A DNA stretch of 61,699 nucleotides from Muribaculaceae bacterium (GTDB lineage Bacteria; Bacteroidota; Bacteroidia; Bacteroidales; Muribaculaceae): assembly GCA_022509125.1 (NCBI GenBank), contig JAFLTU010000009.1, positions 1 through 61,699 of the forward strand. Reading direction: 5' to 3'. The number at the start of each line of letters is the position of its first letter. The first letter of the stretch is position 1. The position numbers were made by a program, and so were the translations under genes. Positions 24,149 through 32,295 of this stretch are shown here, piece after piece. Below the pieces are notes generated by a model that did not search any database, was not told where the DNA came from, and saw only the letters and a list, made by a program, of their open reading frames with translations.

Positions 24149-27100
24149 TTAGAATGTTACGTTTACACCCATTGAGAAGGAACGGGGGCGAGGATAGCTA
24201 CCGCTGTCGAAGAGCTGGCCCCAGCTTTCGGGCAAAAGTTCCGGGTCAAGACCCTTGTATTTGGTGGCTGTAAACACGTTCTCAACCTGGAAGAATACGT
24301 CGAGGTTTTGTGCCCATTTCTCCACACACTTGTAAGGCAACGCATAAGAGAGTTTGAGATATTTCATCTTGAAATAGCTGCCGTTTTCCACAGCCCATGA
24401 TGAGAATCTGGTCTGGTTGTTGTTGTCCACTGTGTTGAGAGCAGGTATGTCGGTATTTGTGTTGGTCGGCGTCCATGCTTTGTCGAGAAGGTCGGATGCG
24501 CGGTTGCAAAGAGCATTGTTGGTGCTCATCAGATAGAGGATTCTCTTCATGTTGTTGTAGATATCCTGTCCGAAGTCTCCGGCAAAGAACATATCGAGGG
24601 TAAAGCCCTTGTATTTGAATGCCAGGTTAAGACCCAGAGAGATTTCCGGATTGGGGTTACCGATTACACAACGGTCGTCGTCGTTGATCACACCGTCACC
24701 GTTAAGGTCGCGATATTTCAAGAGACCAGGAGCTGCACCAGGCTGAGTGGCATGGTTTGCAATTTCAACCTCGTTCTGGAAGATTCCGTCGCACACATAT
24801 CCCCAGTAAACACCCATCGGCTGACCCGGGATCAAACGAACGTCGCCACCAAGGAAGCCCTCTGTGTTGTTGAGGTAAAGGAGCTTGTTTTTGTATTGTG
24901 AGATATTGACGTTGGCAGTCCATGAGAAGTCGTTATAGATGGGGCTGGTGTAGCCGGCAGAGATTTCCCATCCGATGTTTCTCATTGAACCTGTGTTTCT
25001 CCAGACTGTAGCACTTTCACCGGCCACGTTGAGCACCGGAGGAGTCGTAAGCATGTCGCGCGTCTTTTTCACGAAGAAATCGCCTGAAAGGTTAACGGAG
25101 CCGCCAAGGAATGATAGGTCTACGCCGACGTTGTTCTGAGTAGTTGTTTCCCAGGTGAGGTCGGGGTTACCTGTGTAGGCTTTAGTGATACCGGATGTTG
25201 TTCCGTTGCCTGTTCCGGCCATATCGTAAGAACCGTTGGGACGGCCGTAGTTGTAGGTTGTGTAGGCAGGATAAAGGTCGGGTATGGTGGCATTACCGTT
25301 CTGTCCCCATGAATAGCGCACCTTGAAATCTGCAAGAACATCATTTTTGGGGAACCAGGGTTCAGCTGTGGGACGCCATGCGAGAGAGAATGCAGGGAAT
25401 GTGCCGCCGCGTTTTCCTTTGGCGAAACGTGAGTTTTCGTCATGACGGATAGTGAACGAAACGAGGTAGCGGTCGTCGAAGTTATAGTCGACTTTTCCGA
25501 ACACTGAGAATACGCTCCAAGCGCTCTTGCCGCCGCCTGCACCCCATAATGTTGTGCCGGCACCCACCTGCATGAATTGCTCGTCTTGTGAAACGAAGCC
25601 CTGACGGCTGGCGCTGACATCTTTAAAGGTGTATTGGATGGCTTCAGTTCCCACAAGGGCCATCACATGGTGAACATCATTGAAGGTGTTGATGTAGTTG
25701 GCTGTATTTGTCCAGGTCCAGGTGTCGCCCTGTCCGTAAGAGCTGCCAGCGTAGGTCTGGTCGTTTTCATTCATCGTGCGTGTGAGGTCGCGTGAGAAGA
25801 ACTGCACGTGCTCGATACCGAGATTCGATTTCAAAGTGAGGCCTTCGATGGGATGAACTTCGAGGAAAGCATTTCCGAAGATACGCCATGAAGTGCTGTT
25901 GTCGTCGCGGTCGTTATCAAGAAGCCAGAGAGGGTTCTGATAGTCGATGCCTAAAAGAGTCATCGGGTTGGCCCAGCTGCCATCCAATCCTCTGGCCGGA
26001 AGAGCAGGAAGCATCTCAAGGGCGAGAACGCCGGCACCGCGGTCGCCACCCATGCCCGGAGCCCTGTCTTTCCAATAAGACACCATAAGGTTTTCTCCGA
26101 TGGTCACGTATTTATTGAATTTGAAATTCGAGTTTACGCGTGCTGAATATCTGCGGTAGAAAGTTCCCTCCACGTTACCGTCCTGGTTGATCATGTTGAG
26201 AGAGAAAAGCACTGAGCTCTTTTCAGTGTTGTTGGTCACCGTGGCTGTCAGGTTGTTGGTCCAGGCAGTGCGGTAGATAAGATCCTGCCAGTCGGTGTTG
26301 GCAACGGGATAATTAGGATTGCCGTTGACATACTGCTGGATGGCAGGAGTGTTGCCATAGCCGTAGATGCTTCCCAAATAGTCGTTGCCCGGAGGTGTGA
26401 TGCCTGAATTGTTCTGGGCTGTCCACCATGCCTTTCCCCAGCCTGCAGTGTCGAGAAGCTTGTATTTCTTGGCAATGGTCTGGGCGCTGACAGAGTAGCT
26501 CAAGCTGACATTGAGGCGGTCGCCCTTGCCATGTTTGGTTGTGATGATCACAACGCCGTTAGCAGCACGGCTACCGTAGATAGAGGCGGATGCGGCATCC
26601 TTCAAAACCTGAAGACTCTCGATGTCGCTCGGGTTGATACCGTTAAGACCCTCGGAAGTTGGCACACCGTCTACGATATAGAGCGGGTCGTTGCTCGAGT
26701 TGGCAGTTGACATACCGCGCACGCGGATTGAACCGCCACCACCCGGCTTAGAGTCGGGCACGATATTAACGCCCGGCAATTTACCTGCCATAGAGTTAAG
26801 AATGTTGCCCGTGTTTTGGCTCAAAGGCTCCTTCATATCCATAACGGACACAGCACCCGTGAGGTCTGCCTTCTTGATGGTCTGGTAACCGATCACCACC
26901 ACCTCGTCGAGAAGCTCGGAGTCTTCATCCATGTAGATCATCATTTCAGGCTCGGCCTTCACGGTCTTGGTCTGAAATCCGATGTAAGAAATAGTAAGGT
27001 TAGCACCCTCGGGCACCATTAGTGTGAACTGGCCGTCAATGTCTGTGGCAGTCCCCTTATGGGTCTCCTCACACATGATGGTGGCCCCGATGAGGGGTTC

Positions 27101-27208
27101 GTCGTCTGCTCGTGAAACCACCGTACCTCTGACGGAGATGTCCTGAGCCTGCGCGGCCAACCCCCCTGCAAGAAGGGCCGCCAACGCGGTTAGAATCGAT
27201 TTTTTCAT
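24149..27208 (-). CDS. SusC-family TonB-dependent transporter (first fructan operon)
   Basis: Outer-membrane importer of oligosaccharides. The mature protein begins with a carboxypeptidase-like domain (DISVRGTVVSRADDEPLIGATI), a TonB-box-like LLDEVVVIGYQTIKKADLTGAVS, the plug domain with VRGMSTANSSNDPLYIVDGVP and ASASIYGSRAANGVVIITTK, and a 22-strand barrel ending in MGVNVTF. Length is 1019 residues. The start is the ATG at 27208, which gives a clean signal peptide (MKKSILTALAALLAGGLAAQAQ). A TTG at 27244 lies inside the -7 box and cannot be used from this promoter. The short leader between them is CA-rich. The promoter carries operator B, shared with the divergent regulator gene. Confidence 0.95.
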   Translation of the reverse strand: MKKSILTALAALLAGGLAAQAQDISVRGTVVSRADDEPLIGATIMCEETHKGTATDIDGQFTLMVPEGANLTISYIGFQTKTVKAEPEMMIYMDEDSELLDEVVVIGYQTIKKADLTGAVSVMDMKEPLSQNTGNILNSMAGKLPGVNIVPDSKPGGGGSIRVRGMSTANSSNDPLYIVDGVPTSEGLNGINPSDIESLQVLKDAASASIYGSRAANGVVIITTKHGKGDRLNVSLSYSVSAQTIAKKYKLLDTAGWGKAWWTAQNNSGITPPGNDYLGSIYGYGNTPAIQQYVNGNPNYPVANTDWQDLIYRTAWTNNLTATVTNNTEKSSVLFSLNMINQDGNVEGTFYRRYSARVNSNFKFNKYVTIGENLMVSYWKDRAPGMGGDRGAGVLALEMLPALPARGLDGSWANPMTLLGIDYQNPLWLLDNDRDDNSTSWRIFGNAFLEVHPIEGLTLKSNLGIEHVQFFSRDLTRTMNENDQTYAGSSYGQGDTWTWTNTANYINTFNDVHHVMALVGTEAIQYTFKDVSASRQGFVSQDEQFMQVGAGTTLWGAGGGKSAWSVFSVFGKVDYNFDDRYLVSFTIRHDENSRFAKGKRGGTFPAFSLAWRPTAEPWFPKNDVLADFKVRYSWGQNGNATIPDLYPAYTTYNYGRPNGSYDMAGTGNGTTSGITKAYTGNPDLTWETTTQNNVGVDLSFLGGSVNLSGDFFVKKTRDMLTTPPVLNVAGESATVWRNTGSMRNIGWEISAGYTSPIYNDFSWTANVNISQYKNKLLYLNNTEGFLGGDVRLIPGQPMGVYWGYVCDGIFQNEVEIANHATQPGAAPGLLKYRDLNGDGVINDDDRCVIGNPNPEISLGLNLAFKYKGFTLDMFFAGDFGQDIYNNMKRILYLMSTNNALCNRASDLLDKAWTPTNTNTDIPALNTVDNNNQTRFSSWAVENGSYFKMKYLKLSYALPYKCVEKWAQNLDVFFQVENVFTATKYKGLDPELLPESWGQLFDSGSYPRPRSFSMGVNVTF

Positions 27209-27241
27209 GTTATTGTTGGTTTGGTTGTTGGTTTCGTTGCG

Positions 27242-27308
27242 CAAATTTAGTCTCCTCTTTTTTTAAGGGTTATTAACTTTGTTGCAAATTTTATCAAAAA
27301 TGCGCATG
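27242..27308 (-). promoter_or_regulatory. Fructan promoter B: operator and -7 box of the first SusCD operon
   Basis: On the minus strand the -7 box is TAAATTTG (27249-27242), with start of transcription near 27235. TGCAACA (27286-27280, within TTTGCAACAAAGTTAATAAC) ends 30 bp before it. The 38-bp segment 27271-27308 is about 90% identical to 38682-38720 in the second SusC promoter region. No -33 TTTG at normal spacing is visible. Confidence 0.6.
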
Positions 27309-27352
27309 TAGGTTTTTTTAAACATTAAGTCGATTTTTTTATCGTAAATAGT

Positions 27353-27360
27353 TAATTTTG
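27353..27360 (+). promoter_or_regulatory. -7 box of the membrane regulator gene
   Basis: TAATTTTG matches TAnnTTTG. Transcription would start near 27367, about 13 bases before the ATG. The gene is divergent from susC and shares the intergenic region with operator B. Confidence 0.5.
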
Positions 27361-27379
27361 CCTATCGTTTAGCCTTATT

Positions 27380-28909
27380 ATGAGAACTATAAGATTTGTT
27401 GCACCCATTATCACTTTTGTTGCAACTATCATTGTTGCAGCGGGTTTATCGGCATGTTCAGGCAATAACGCCCCTAAATATAAAATCGGAGTGACTCAAT
27501 GCAGCGGAGGGGAATGGAGAGATAAAGTCAACGATGAAATGCGCCGCGAGATGCTATTCCACGATGATGCCATATTGGAAATCCGCACGGCTAACGACAA
27601 CAATGAGACCCAAAGCGCCGATATAGATTATTTCATCAACAATGGATTTGATTTGATCATTGTCGCCCCCAATGAGGCAGAAGGCATGACCCCGGCAGTT
27701 GAGAGAGCCTACAAAAAAGGTATACCGGTCATCATTTTCGACAGACGTATACTCGGGGATTCATTCACAACCTATATAGACCTTGACAACAAAGGTATAG
27801 GCCTGTCGGTCAGCGAATATGTCCATTCTTTGTTGGGCGATGGCAAAGTCAATGTTTTGGAAATAACGGGCCTCCCCGGATCCACTCCTGCCCAGGAGAG
27901 ACATGCCGGTTTTGTGGAGGGTCTGGCTGCTTATCCCAATATCAACCTTCTTGAGAGTGTGGCCGGCGACTGGGAATTCGACAGAGCCTATCAGGTGCTT
28001 GATTCTATGCTTGATCTCTATCCGGATATCGACCTGATTTACGCCCACAACGATTTCATGGCTCTCGGCGTAGATTCTTTATTGAGAGAAAGAGGCCGAA
28101 GAGATATAAAGGTACTCGGAACAGATGCCTCACCGGGCCAAGGACTCGAAGCCATCCGAGATGGGAGGATCGACGCTTCGTTTATTTATCCCACCGAGGG
28201 TCACCGCATCATCGACACAGCCTTCAAGATTCTTCAGGGAGATAGCGTAGCTAAAGTCGTGACTGTCCCCACTCTAAGCTCAGTCGACAAATCGAACGCA
28301 GAAATCCTGTTAAGGCAAAACGAACTTCTCAAGGATGAAACTTCCAAGGTCTTGCTCCTCGATGAAATCAACGCGACACTGCAAAATCGCCACAACACAC
28401 TCTCTCATTTTCTAAATGCGGTGGTAGCCCTTGCAATTGTTTTGCTGGTGGTCCTGATATTGGTGCTCTTCCTTTTCTTCAAAAACCGCAAGCTGCAGAA
28501 GGAACTCAAAGAGCAAAATCAAAGACTGATAGAAGAACGAGACAAACAAATCGGACTTTACCGCCAACTCGATGCCGTGCTTACAAAAGAGGATGAATTC
28601 TACAATAAATTCATGGCTATCATAAAGTCAGATTATGCCGATGCCACAATCAACACCGATAGCCTGGCTCAGCATTTCAATATCGGAGGCGCGCAACTAA
28701 CTCGAAAAATCAAGGCGCTCACCAATTTCACTCCTGTGGAAATCCTTAGAAACTATCGCCTCGAACAGGCTCGCCATCTCCTTCTCACTACCGATAAAAA
28801 TATCAACGAAATCACCTTTGAGGTCGGCTTCTCTTCCGCCCCCTATCTCACTAAATGTTTCCGCGAGCATTTCGGCCTCACTCCCACCGACCTTCGCTCC
28901 CAAAAATAG
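27380..28909 (+). CDS. Kinase-less membrane regulator: periplasmic sugar-binding domain, one span, AraC-type DNA-binding domain
   Basis: A 509-residue one-piece signal transducer. Signal or anchor segment with a Cys in LSACSG; periplasmic-binding-protein type I domain about 33-315; membrane span about 345-368; a charged coiled coil (KNRKLQKELKEQNQRLIEERD) about 369-400; AraC-type helix-turn-helix about 405-509. There is no HisKA, no ATPase and no receiver domain: the helix NRKLQ...RQLDAVLT runs straight into the DNA-binding part. The sensor half shares long identical blocks with the hybrid sensor at 4969 (VAPNEA, GIPV-IFDR, ITGLPGSTPA, IYAHND), so it probably senses the same or a related sugar. 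The membrane span and binding domain would pass the signal mechanically or by dimer change. It stands between the two fructan operons. Confidence 0.9.
   Translation: MRTIRFVAPIITFVATIIVAAGLSACSGNNAPKYKIGVTQCSGGEWRDKVNDEMRREMLFHDDAILEIRTANDNNETQSADIDYFINNGFDLIIVAPNEAEGMTPAVERAYKKGIPVIIFDRRILGDSFTTYIDLDNKGIGLSVSEYVHSLLGDGKVNVLEITGLPGSTPAQERHAGFVEGLAAYPNINLLESVAGDWEFDRAYQVLDSMLDLYPDIDLIYAHNDFMALGVDSLLRERGRRDIKVLGTDASPGQGLEAIRDGRIDASFIYPTEGHRIIDTAFKILQGDSVAKVVTVPTLSSVDKSNAEILLRQNELLKDETSKVLLLDEINATLQNRHNTLSHFLNAVVALAIVLLVVLILVLFLFFKNRKLQKELKEQNQRLIEERDKQIGLYRQLDAVLTKEDEFYNKFMAIIKSDYADATINTDSLAQHFNIGGAQLTRKIKALTNFTPVEILRNYRLEQARHLLLTTDKNINEITFEVGFSSAPYLTKCFREHFGLTPTDLRSQK
27397..27439 (+). promoter_or_regulatory. 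Three TGTTGCA heptamers inside the start of the regulator gene
   Basis: TGTTGCA occurs at 27397-27403, 27418-27424 (21 bp later) and 27433-27439, all encoding Val-Ala in the hydrophobic signal segment. The heptamer and the 21-bp step match those of the fructan promoters, so this may be an autoregulatory site about 30-70 bp after the start of transcription. Coding constraint is an alternative explanation. Confidence 0.35.
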
Positions 28910-28936
28910 AAACATTTCCCCTTTTTCCAGACAGCC

Positions 28937-28968
28937 AAAAAACAGGGCGAGCCTAAACGGCCCGCCCT
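28937..28968 (-). terminator. Terminator of the second fructan operon
   Basis: On the minus strand the stem 28968-28959 with 28953-28944 (ten pairs, one mismatch, GC-rich) is followed by GTTTTTT (six A at 28937-28942 on the plus strand). It lies 24 bp downstream of the 28992 stop and between the convergent regulator gene and that operon. Confidence 0.85.
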
Positions 28969-28991
28969 CACCTTGATGTTGCGAATTCCTT

Positions 28992-30665
28992 TTATTTCAC
29001 AACCTTCTTCACTCCGTTCGCACTCTTTATGACATAGATGCCCTTCGGAAGATTTTCCAATGCCTCTCCTGCTCTTACATTCTTCTTCATTAAAAAGCCT
29101 TGAAGGTTGTAGACTGTAACTTCTTCAGAGCCATTCAAAACACTGATAACTGAAGACTCTCCGTCACGCAAAACAACTGCTGTGATATTGAAAGGTTGTC
29201 CTTCTGTATGGCCCTGGATCATGAGGGATGAAACATCAGCAAGCATCTCCGGGAGATTTATACCTTCTAAATCTACAGTAGCGACTGACGGTGTGTGTTC
29301 TATTTCATCATTTGAAGCCACAAGGGTTTCCGGATCCCATTGGGTGAGCACCTTCAATTCATAGTCAGTATTGTCGCTATTGTCGTCAGACAGATAGATA
29401 TCCAGATAACGCTCTCCGTCATAGTTGGCAAAGGCGGTCTTGAATATTTCAAGAGTGTTGTAGCCATTGTCAATCCAGAAATAGCCGCCCCATACGGCAC
29501 CTTCGGGCATTTCAAAGCCATCATTACAGATATAGACTCCTGTTACCGAGAATCCAGCACCGGTGATCTGGAGTCCATATTCCTGGATGGCAGCAAGACC
29601 ATCGGCAGTCACATAATACTTATAAGAAGGAGTGCCCTCTCCGAGCCATGTGAAAATTGTGCCTGGAACCCAAACTCCATTTGCTTTGAGTTCAATAACA
29701 TCACTTGTGGCAGAGAATGTAATGTAGATATAGTCCCCCACTTTAAGGTCTTCTAATTCTTCAGCATCATATTCCAGAGGTGTTTCCCATGAAACGTTAA
29801 TTGCCTCTCCTTCATAAATTGTGGCTACTGCATTTTCCGGAGTAGAGGGTTGATTCTCCGGTCCGTCTTCACCCGGTTCCGCTGGAGGAGTTTGAGTGGA
29901 ATCTTCTGAAGGAAGAGTATTGGTCAGAATCACTGAAGTGATATTAAACGAATTGCCTCCCTCAGGATTAGCCTGAATTTTTAGGTTAGCTTCATTTTCA
30001 AGCAAACTGGATAGGTTGACATCTGTCAAATCTATGATTGCATATTTAGCAGTTTTAGTGATAGCATCATTATCAGCAATAACTGTTGCGGGTATATTTT
30101 CATCCGGATTTCCCCAGTTAGTCAAAACCTTCATAAAATATCCTGAGTTGGTATTATCGTCTGAAAGATTGACAATCATGTATTTTTGATTTGTATAATT
30201 GGAGAATGCTGATTTAAAGATTTCAAGAGTGTTCCAATTATCAACCCAGAAATAACCACCCCACAATGCACCTTCCGGCATAACGAAGCCATCATTCATA
30301 ATCGTCAAACTTTCAAGACGGAAAGTGCCACAAAGTTCAAGGCCGTTTTTCTTTAAGGATGCAACGCCTTCAGTTGTCAGATAACATTTTGCCTGAGAAT
30401 TATTAAAAGTGTTTATGAAGTAACTTCCGGACAACCATGTGGCGTCGCTCTTAAATTCTATACCTCCATCTCCATCAGCATATGTAGCGTAGAGATATTG
30501 ACCCACTTGAACATTCTCAAATAATGAGGCATCAAAACTTTTTGTATTCTCCCATGTCACTTCTTCTGTCGGACCTGAGAAGAGGGTTGCTACAACTTCT
30601 GCATCAGCTAAGGCAAAGCCTCCGCATGCCACCGCAAGAGCAGCGGTGAGTAAAAGTTTTTTCAT
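28992..30665 (-). CDS. Secreted protein with a tandem duplicated domain of unknown family
   Basis: A 557-residue protein I do not recognise. Signal peptide (cleaved near FALA-D); domain 1 about 22-255; an acidic, proline/threonine-rich linker about 255-280; domain 2 about 281-500; C-terminal tail ending in LPKGIYVIKSANGVKKVVK. The two domains are clear copies: both carry NDGF-MPEGA-WGGYFW-DN followed by NTLEIFK-AF-NY, and both begin VAT(L/I) with VSWE/VTWE a little later. The aromatic-rich repeats and lack of any hydrolase motif suggest a glycan-binding rather than catalytic role. It is the last gene of the second fructan operon, behind the GH32 lipoprotein and a hairpin. The fructan-binding role is an inference from position only. 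Confidence 0.75.
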   Translation of the reverse strand: MKKLLLTAALAVACGGFALADAEVVATLFSGPTEEVTWENTKSFDASLFENVQVGQYLYATYADGDGGIEFKSDATWLSGSYFINTFNNSQAKCYLTTEGVASLKKNGLELCGTFRLESLTIMNDGFVMPEGALWGGYFWVDNWNTLEIFKSAFSNYTNQKYMIVNLSDDNTNSGYFMKVLTNWGNPDENIPATVIADNDAITKTAKYAIIDLTDVNLSSLLENEANLKIQANPEGGNSFNITSVILTNTLPSEDSTQTPPAEPGEDGPENQPSTPENAVATIYEGEAINVSWETPLEYDAEELEDLKVGDYIYITFSATSDVIELKANGVWVPGTIFTWLGEGTPSYKYYVTADGLAAIQEYGLQITGAGFSVTGVYICNDGFEMPEGAVWGGYFWIDNGYNTLEIFKTAFANYDGERYLDIYLSDDNSDNTDYELKVLTQWDPETLVASNDEIEHTPSVATVDLEGINLPEMLADVSSLMIQGHTEGQPFNITAVVLRDGESSVISVLNGSEEVTVYNLQGFLMKKNVRAGEALENLPKGIYVIKSANGVKKVVK

Positions 30666-30701
30666 AATTATGTGTATTAGTTTGTTAGATAAGGTTAGAG
30701 A

Positions 30702-30729
30702 TCTGCAAGGCTAACGGTAACCTTGCAGA
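30702..30729 (-). other. Intercistronic hairpin before the duplicated-domain gene
   Basis: TCTGCAAGG (30702-30710) and CCTTGCAGA (30721-30729) form a perfect 9-bp stem with a ten-base loop, between the GH32 stop (30738) and the next start (30665). No T-run follows. Confidence 0.6.
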
Positions 30730-30737
30730 CCATATGT

Positions 30738-32276
30738 TTAATTTTTAGAACTTACGCTTAAATTGCTCACTGTGATATTTCCGCCATAAGAATTGATGCT
30801 CCAGCAATTTCTTTGCATTCCATAGAGGCGGTTAGTGTAAGCCACGTTGTCGTTGACATACATAGTCATCACTGAATTATCATTTGTGATTGTGATGTTG
30901 TAAACACCATCCTCCGGAGTTGGGAACCAGTAGCTGTCGCTTCCATCAATAAACAAAGGTTCGGCTCCTTCTCTTTCGAAATTGATTTTGCGTGATTCCT
31001 CGTTTTCAGGATTGAAAACTAGCGTATAATATGAGTCGGAATCAGACCCACGGGCAAAAGAAACACCAAATTTATCCCATTCCTTATTGGATGTCGTCAC
31101 AGTAAAGGTGATACGGTTTTTACGGTCGAGACGCGGCATCAATCTGAATTCTTCTCCTGAGAGACTGAAATCTCCCATTAATGTCCCGTTGCCGAAACTA
31201 TTGGCTATTGCCGGAACTTCACCTAGGGAAATAGTTCCATCCTCGTGTTGAATGATTTTGTGCATCACAAGGTTTCCGCCCCAGTTATAAGAATTGTCGT
31301 TGGTGAAGCCGTTTCTGCGGGCATTCCATCCCCAGAGATAACGATCAGTTCCATCTGATGCGGTTTTACCGGCATAGGTGCCTCTTGAATCAAGGATACC
31401 CTCTTTATAATCCGGCCAGATGCCTGCGTCATCTTTTGTACAAGCCTTTAACTCTTCCAAAGTGCGACCTTTGAAATATTGAATTTTTCTCATAAAGTCG
31501 GCCTGTTCTGAATAGAGAAGATACCACCATTCGCCCATCTTGAAAATATCAGGACATTCATAGAAGCGGTCCCACATCATGGTCATAAATACCCCGTTGT
31601 CCGACCAGTCCAATAAGTTGTCGGAAATAAAATCAGCCAAAACCCCCTTACCATTTTGTTTGGTTGCGATAAGAAGGTGATATTTGCCATCTTCTCCTTG
31701 GAAAACCAATGGGTCGCGGAAATCTTTGGTGTCATAATTGCCTTCGCCGGTGATGATAAGTTCACGGTTCTTTTCCCAATTAGAGAAATCCTTGGAGGTG
31801 GCTAACATAACAGCCTCGTTTATGCCCCCCGTCTTATCTGGAGCGGGAGAATGGGCCGTATAGAATGTATAGTAGACTCCATCCTTATAAATAGTAGATC
31901 CGGTGCCAAGGGCGGCATCAAGTTCATTGGCCGCACCGCAGGATATCAGTTCGCCGAGGGAGGTGTAAGAAACACCATCTTTGGTGGAAACACCCCAAAT
32001 AGGATGATAAGTAAACTGTTGGTTGTCAAGGTAATCTTGAAGATAAAGCACCTTGAAATCCTTATTTGCAGGATCATAAAACGGCATGGGGTCGGCACAG
32101 TAACCCACATAGGGTTTGTAGTACATGCTTTGTGAATCTTCGTCCTCCGTCGCCAGATATTGGGAAGTGTGGTCAAGATCCTTATTATTGATCACAACAT
32201 CATCATCGTTGCAGCCCGGTAAAGCTATCAGAGCTGTTCCAAGCAATGCAGCTGTTAATATCATATTTTTATTCAT
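30738..32276 (-). CDS. GH32 lipoprotein, endo-levanase-like
   Basis: A 512-residue surface lipoprotein of the divergent GH32 branch that includes the endo-levanase BT1760. Signal peptide with lipobox IALPGC (Cys22), so it is anchored, probably on the cell surface. Catalytic residues in order: Asp62 in CADPMPFYDP (nucleophile), Asp188 in FRDPLVF, Glu240 in YECPDIF (acid/base). A beta-sandwich follows from about residue 350. It should cut polymeric fructan internally so that the SusCD pair can import the fragments. It lies 19 bp after the SGBP gene, in the same order SusC-SusD-SGBP-GH32 as the B. thetaiotaomicron levan locus. Levan as substrate is inferred from that parallel. Confidence 0.87.
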   Translation of the reverse strand: MNKNMILTAALLGTALIALPGCNDDDVVINNKDLDHTSQYLATEDEDSQSMYYKPYVGYCADPMPFYDPANKDFKVLYLQDYLDNQQFTYHPIWGVSTKDGVSYTSLGELISCGAANELDAALGTGSTIYKDGVYYTFYTAHSPAPDKTGGINEAVMLATSKDFSNWEKNRELIITGEGNYDTKDFRDPLVFQGEDGKYHLLIATKQNGKGVLADFISDNLLDWSDNGVFMTMMWDRFYECPDIFKMGEWWYLLYSEQADFMRKIQYFKGRTLEELKACTKDDAGIWPDYKEGILDSRGTYAGKTASDGTDRYLWGWNARRNGFTNDNSYNWGGNLVMHKIIQHEDGTISLGEVPAIANSFGNGTLMGDFSLSGEEFRLMPRLDRKNRITFTVTTSNKEWDKFGVSFARGSDSDSYYTLVFNPENEESRKINFEREGAEPLFIDGSDSYWFPTPEDGVYNITITNDNSVMTMYVNDNVAYTNRLYGMQRNCWSINSYGGNITVSNLSVSSKN

Positions 32277-32295
32277 GTCTATACGAAATTAGGAA

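Noticed and set aside
27209..27244. Longer N-terminus of the first fructan SusC from a TTG at 27244
   Set aside because: That codon lies inside the -7 box of the promoter and the added residues would precede a complete signal peptide.
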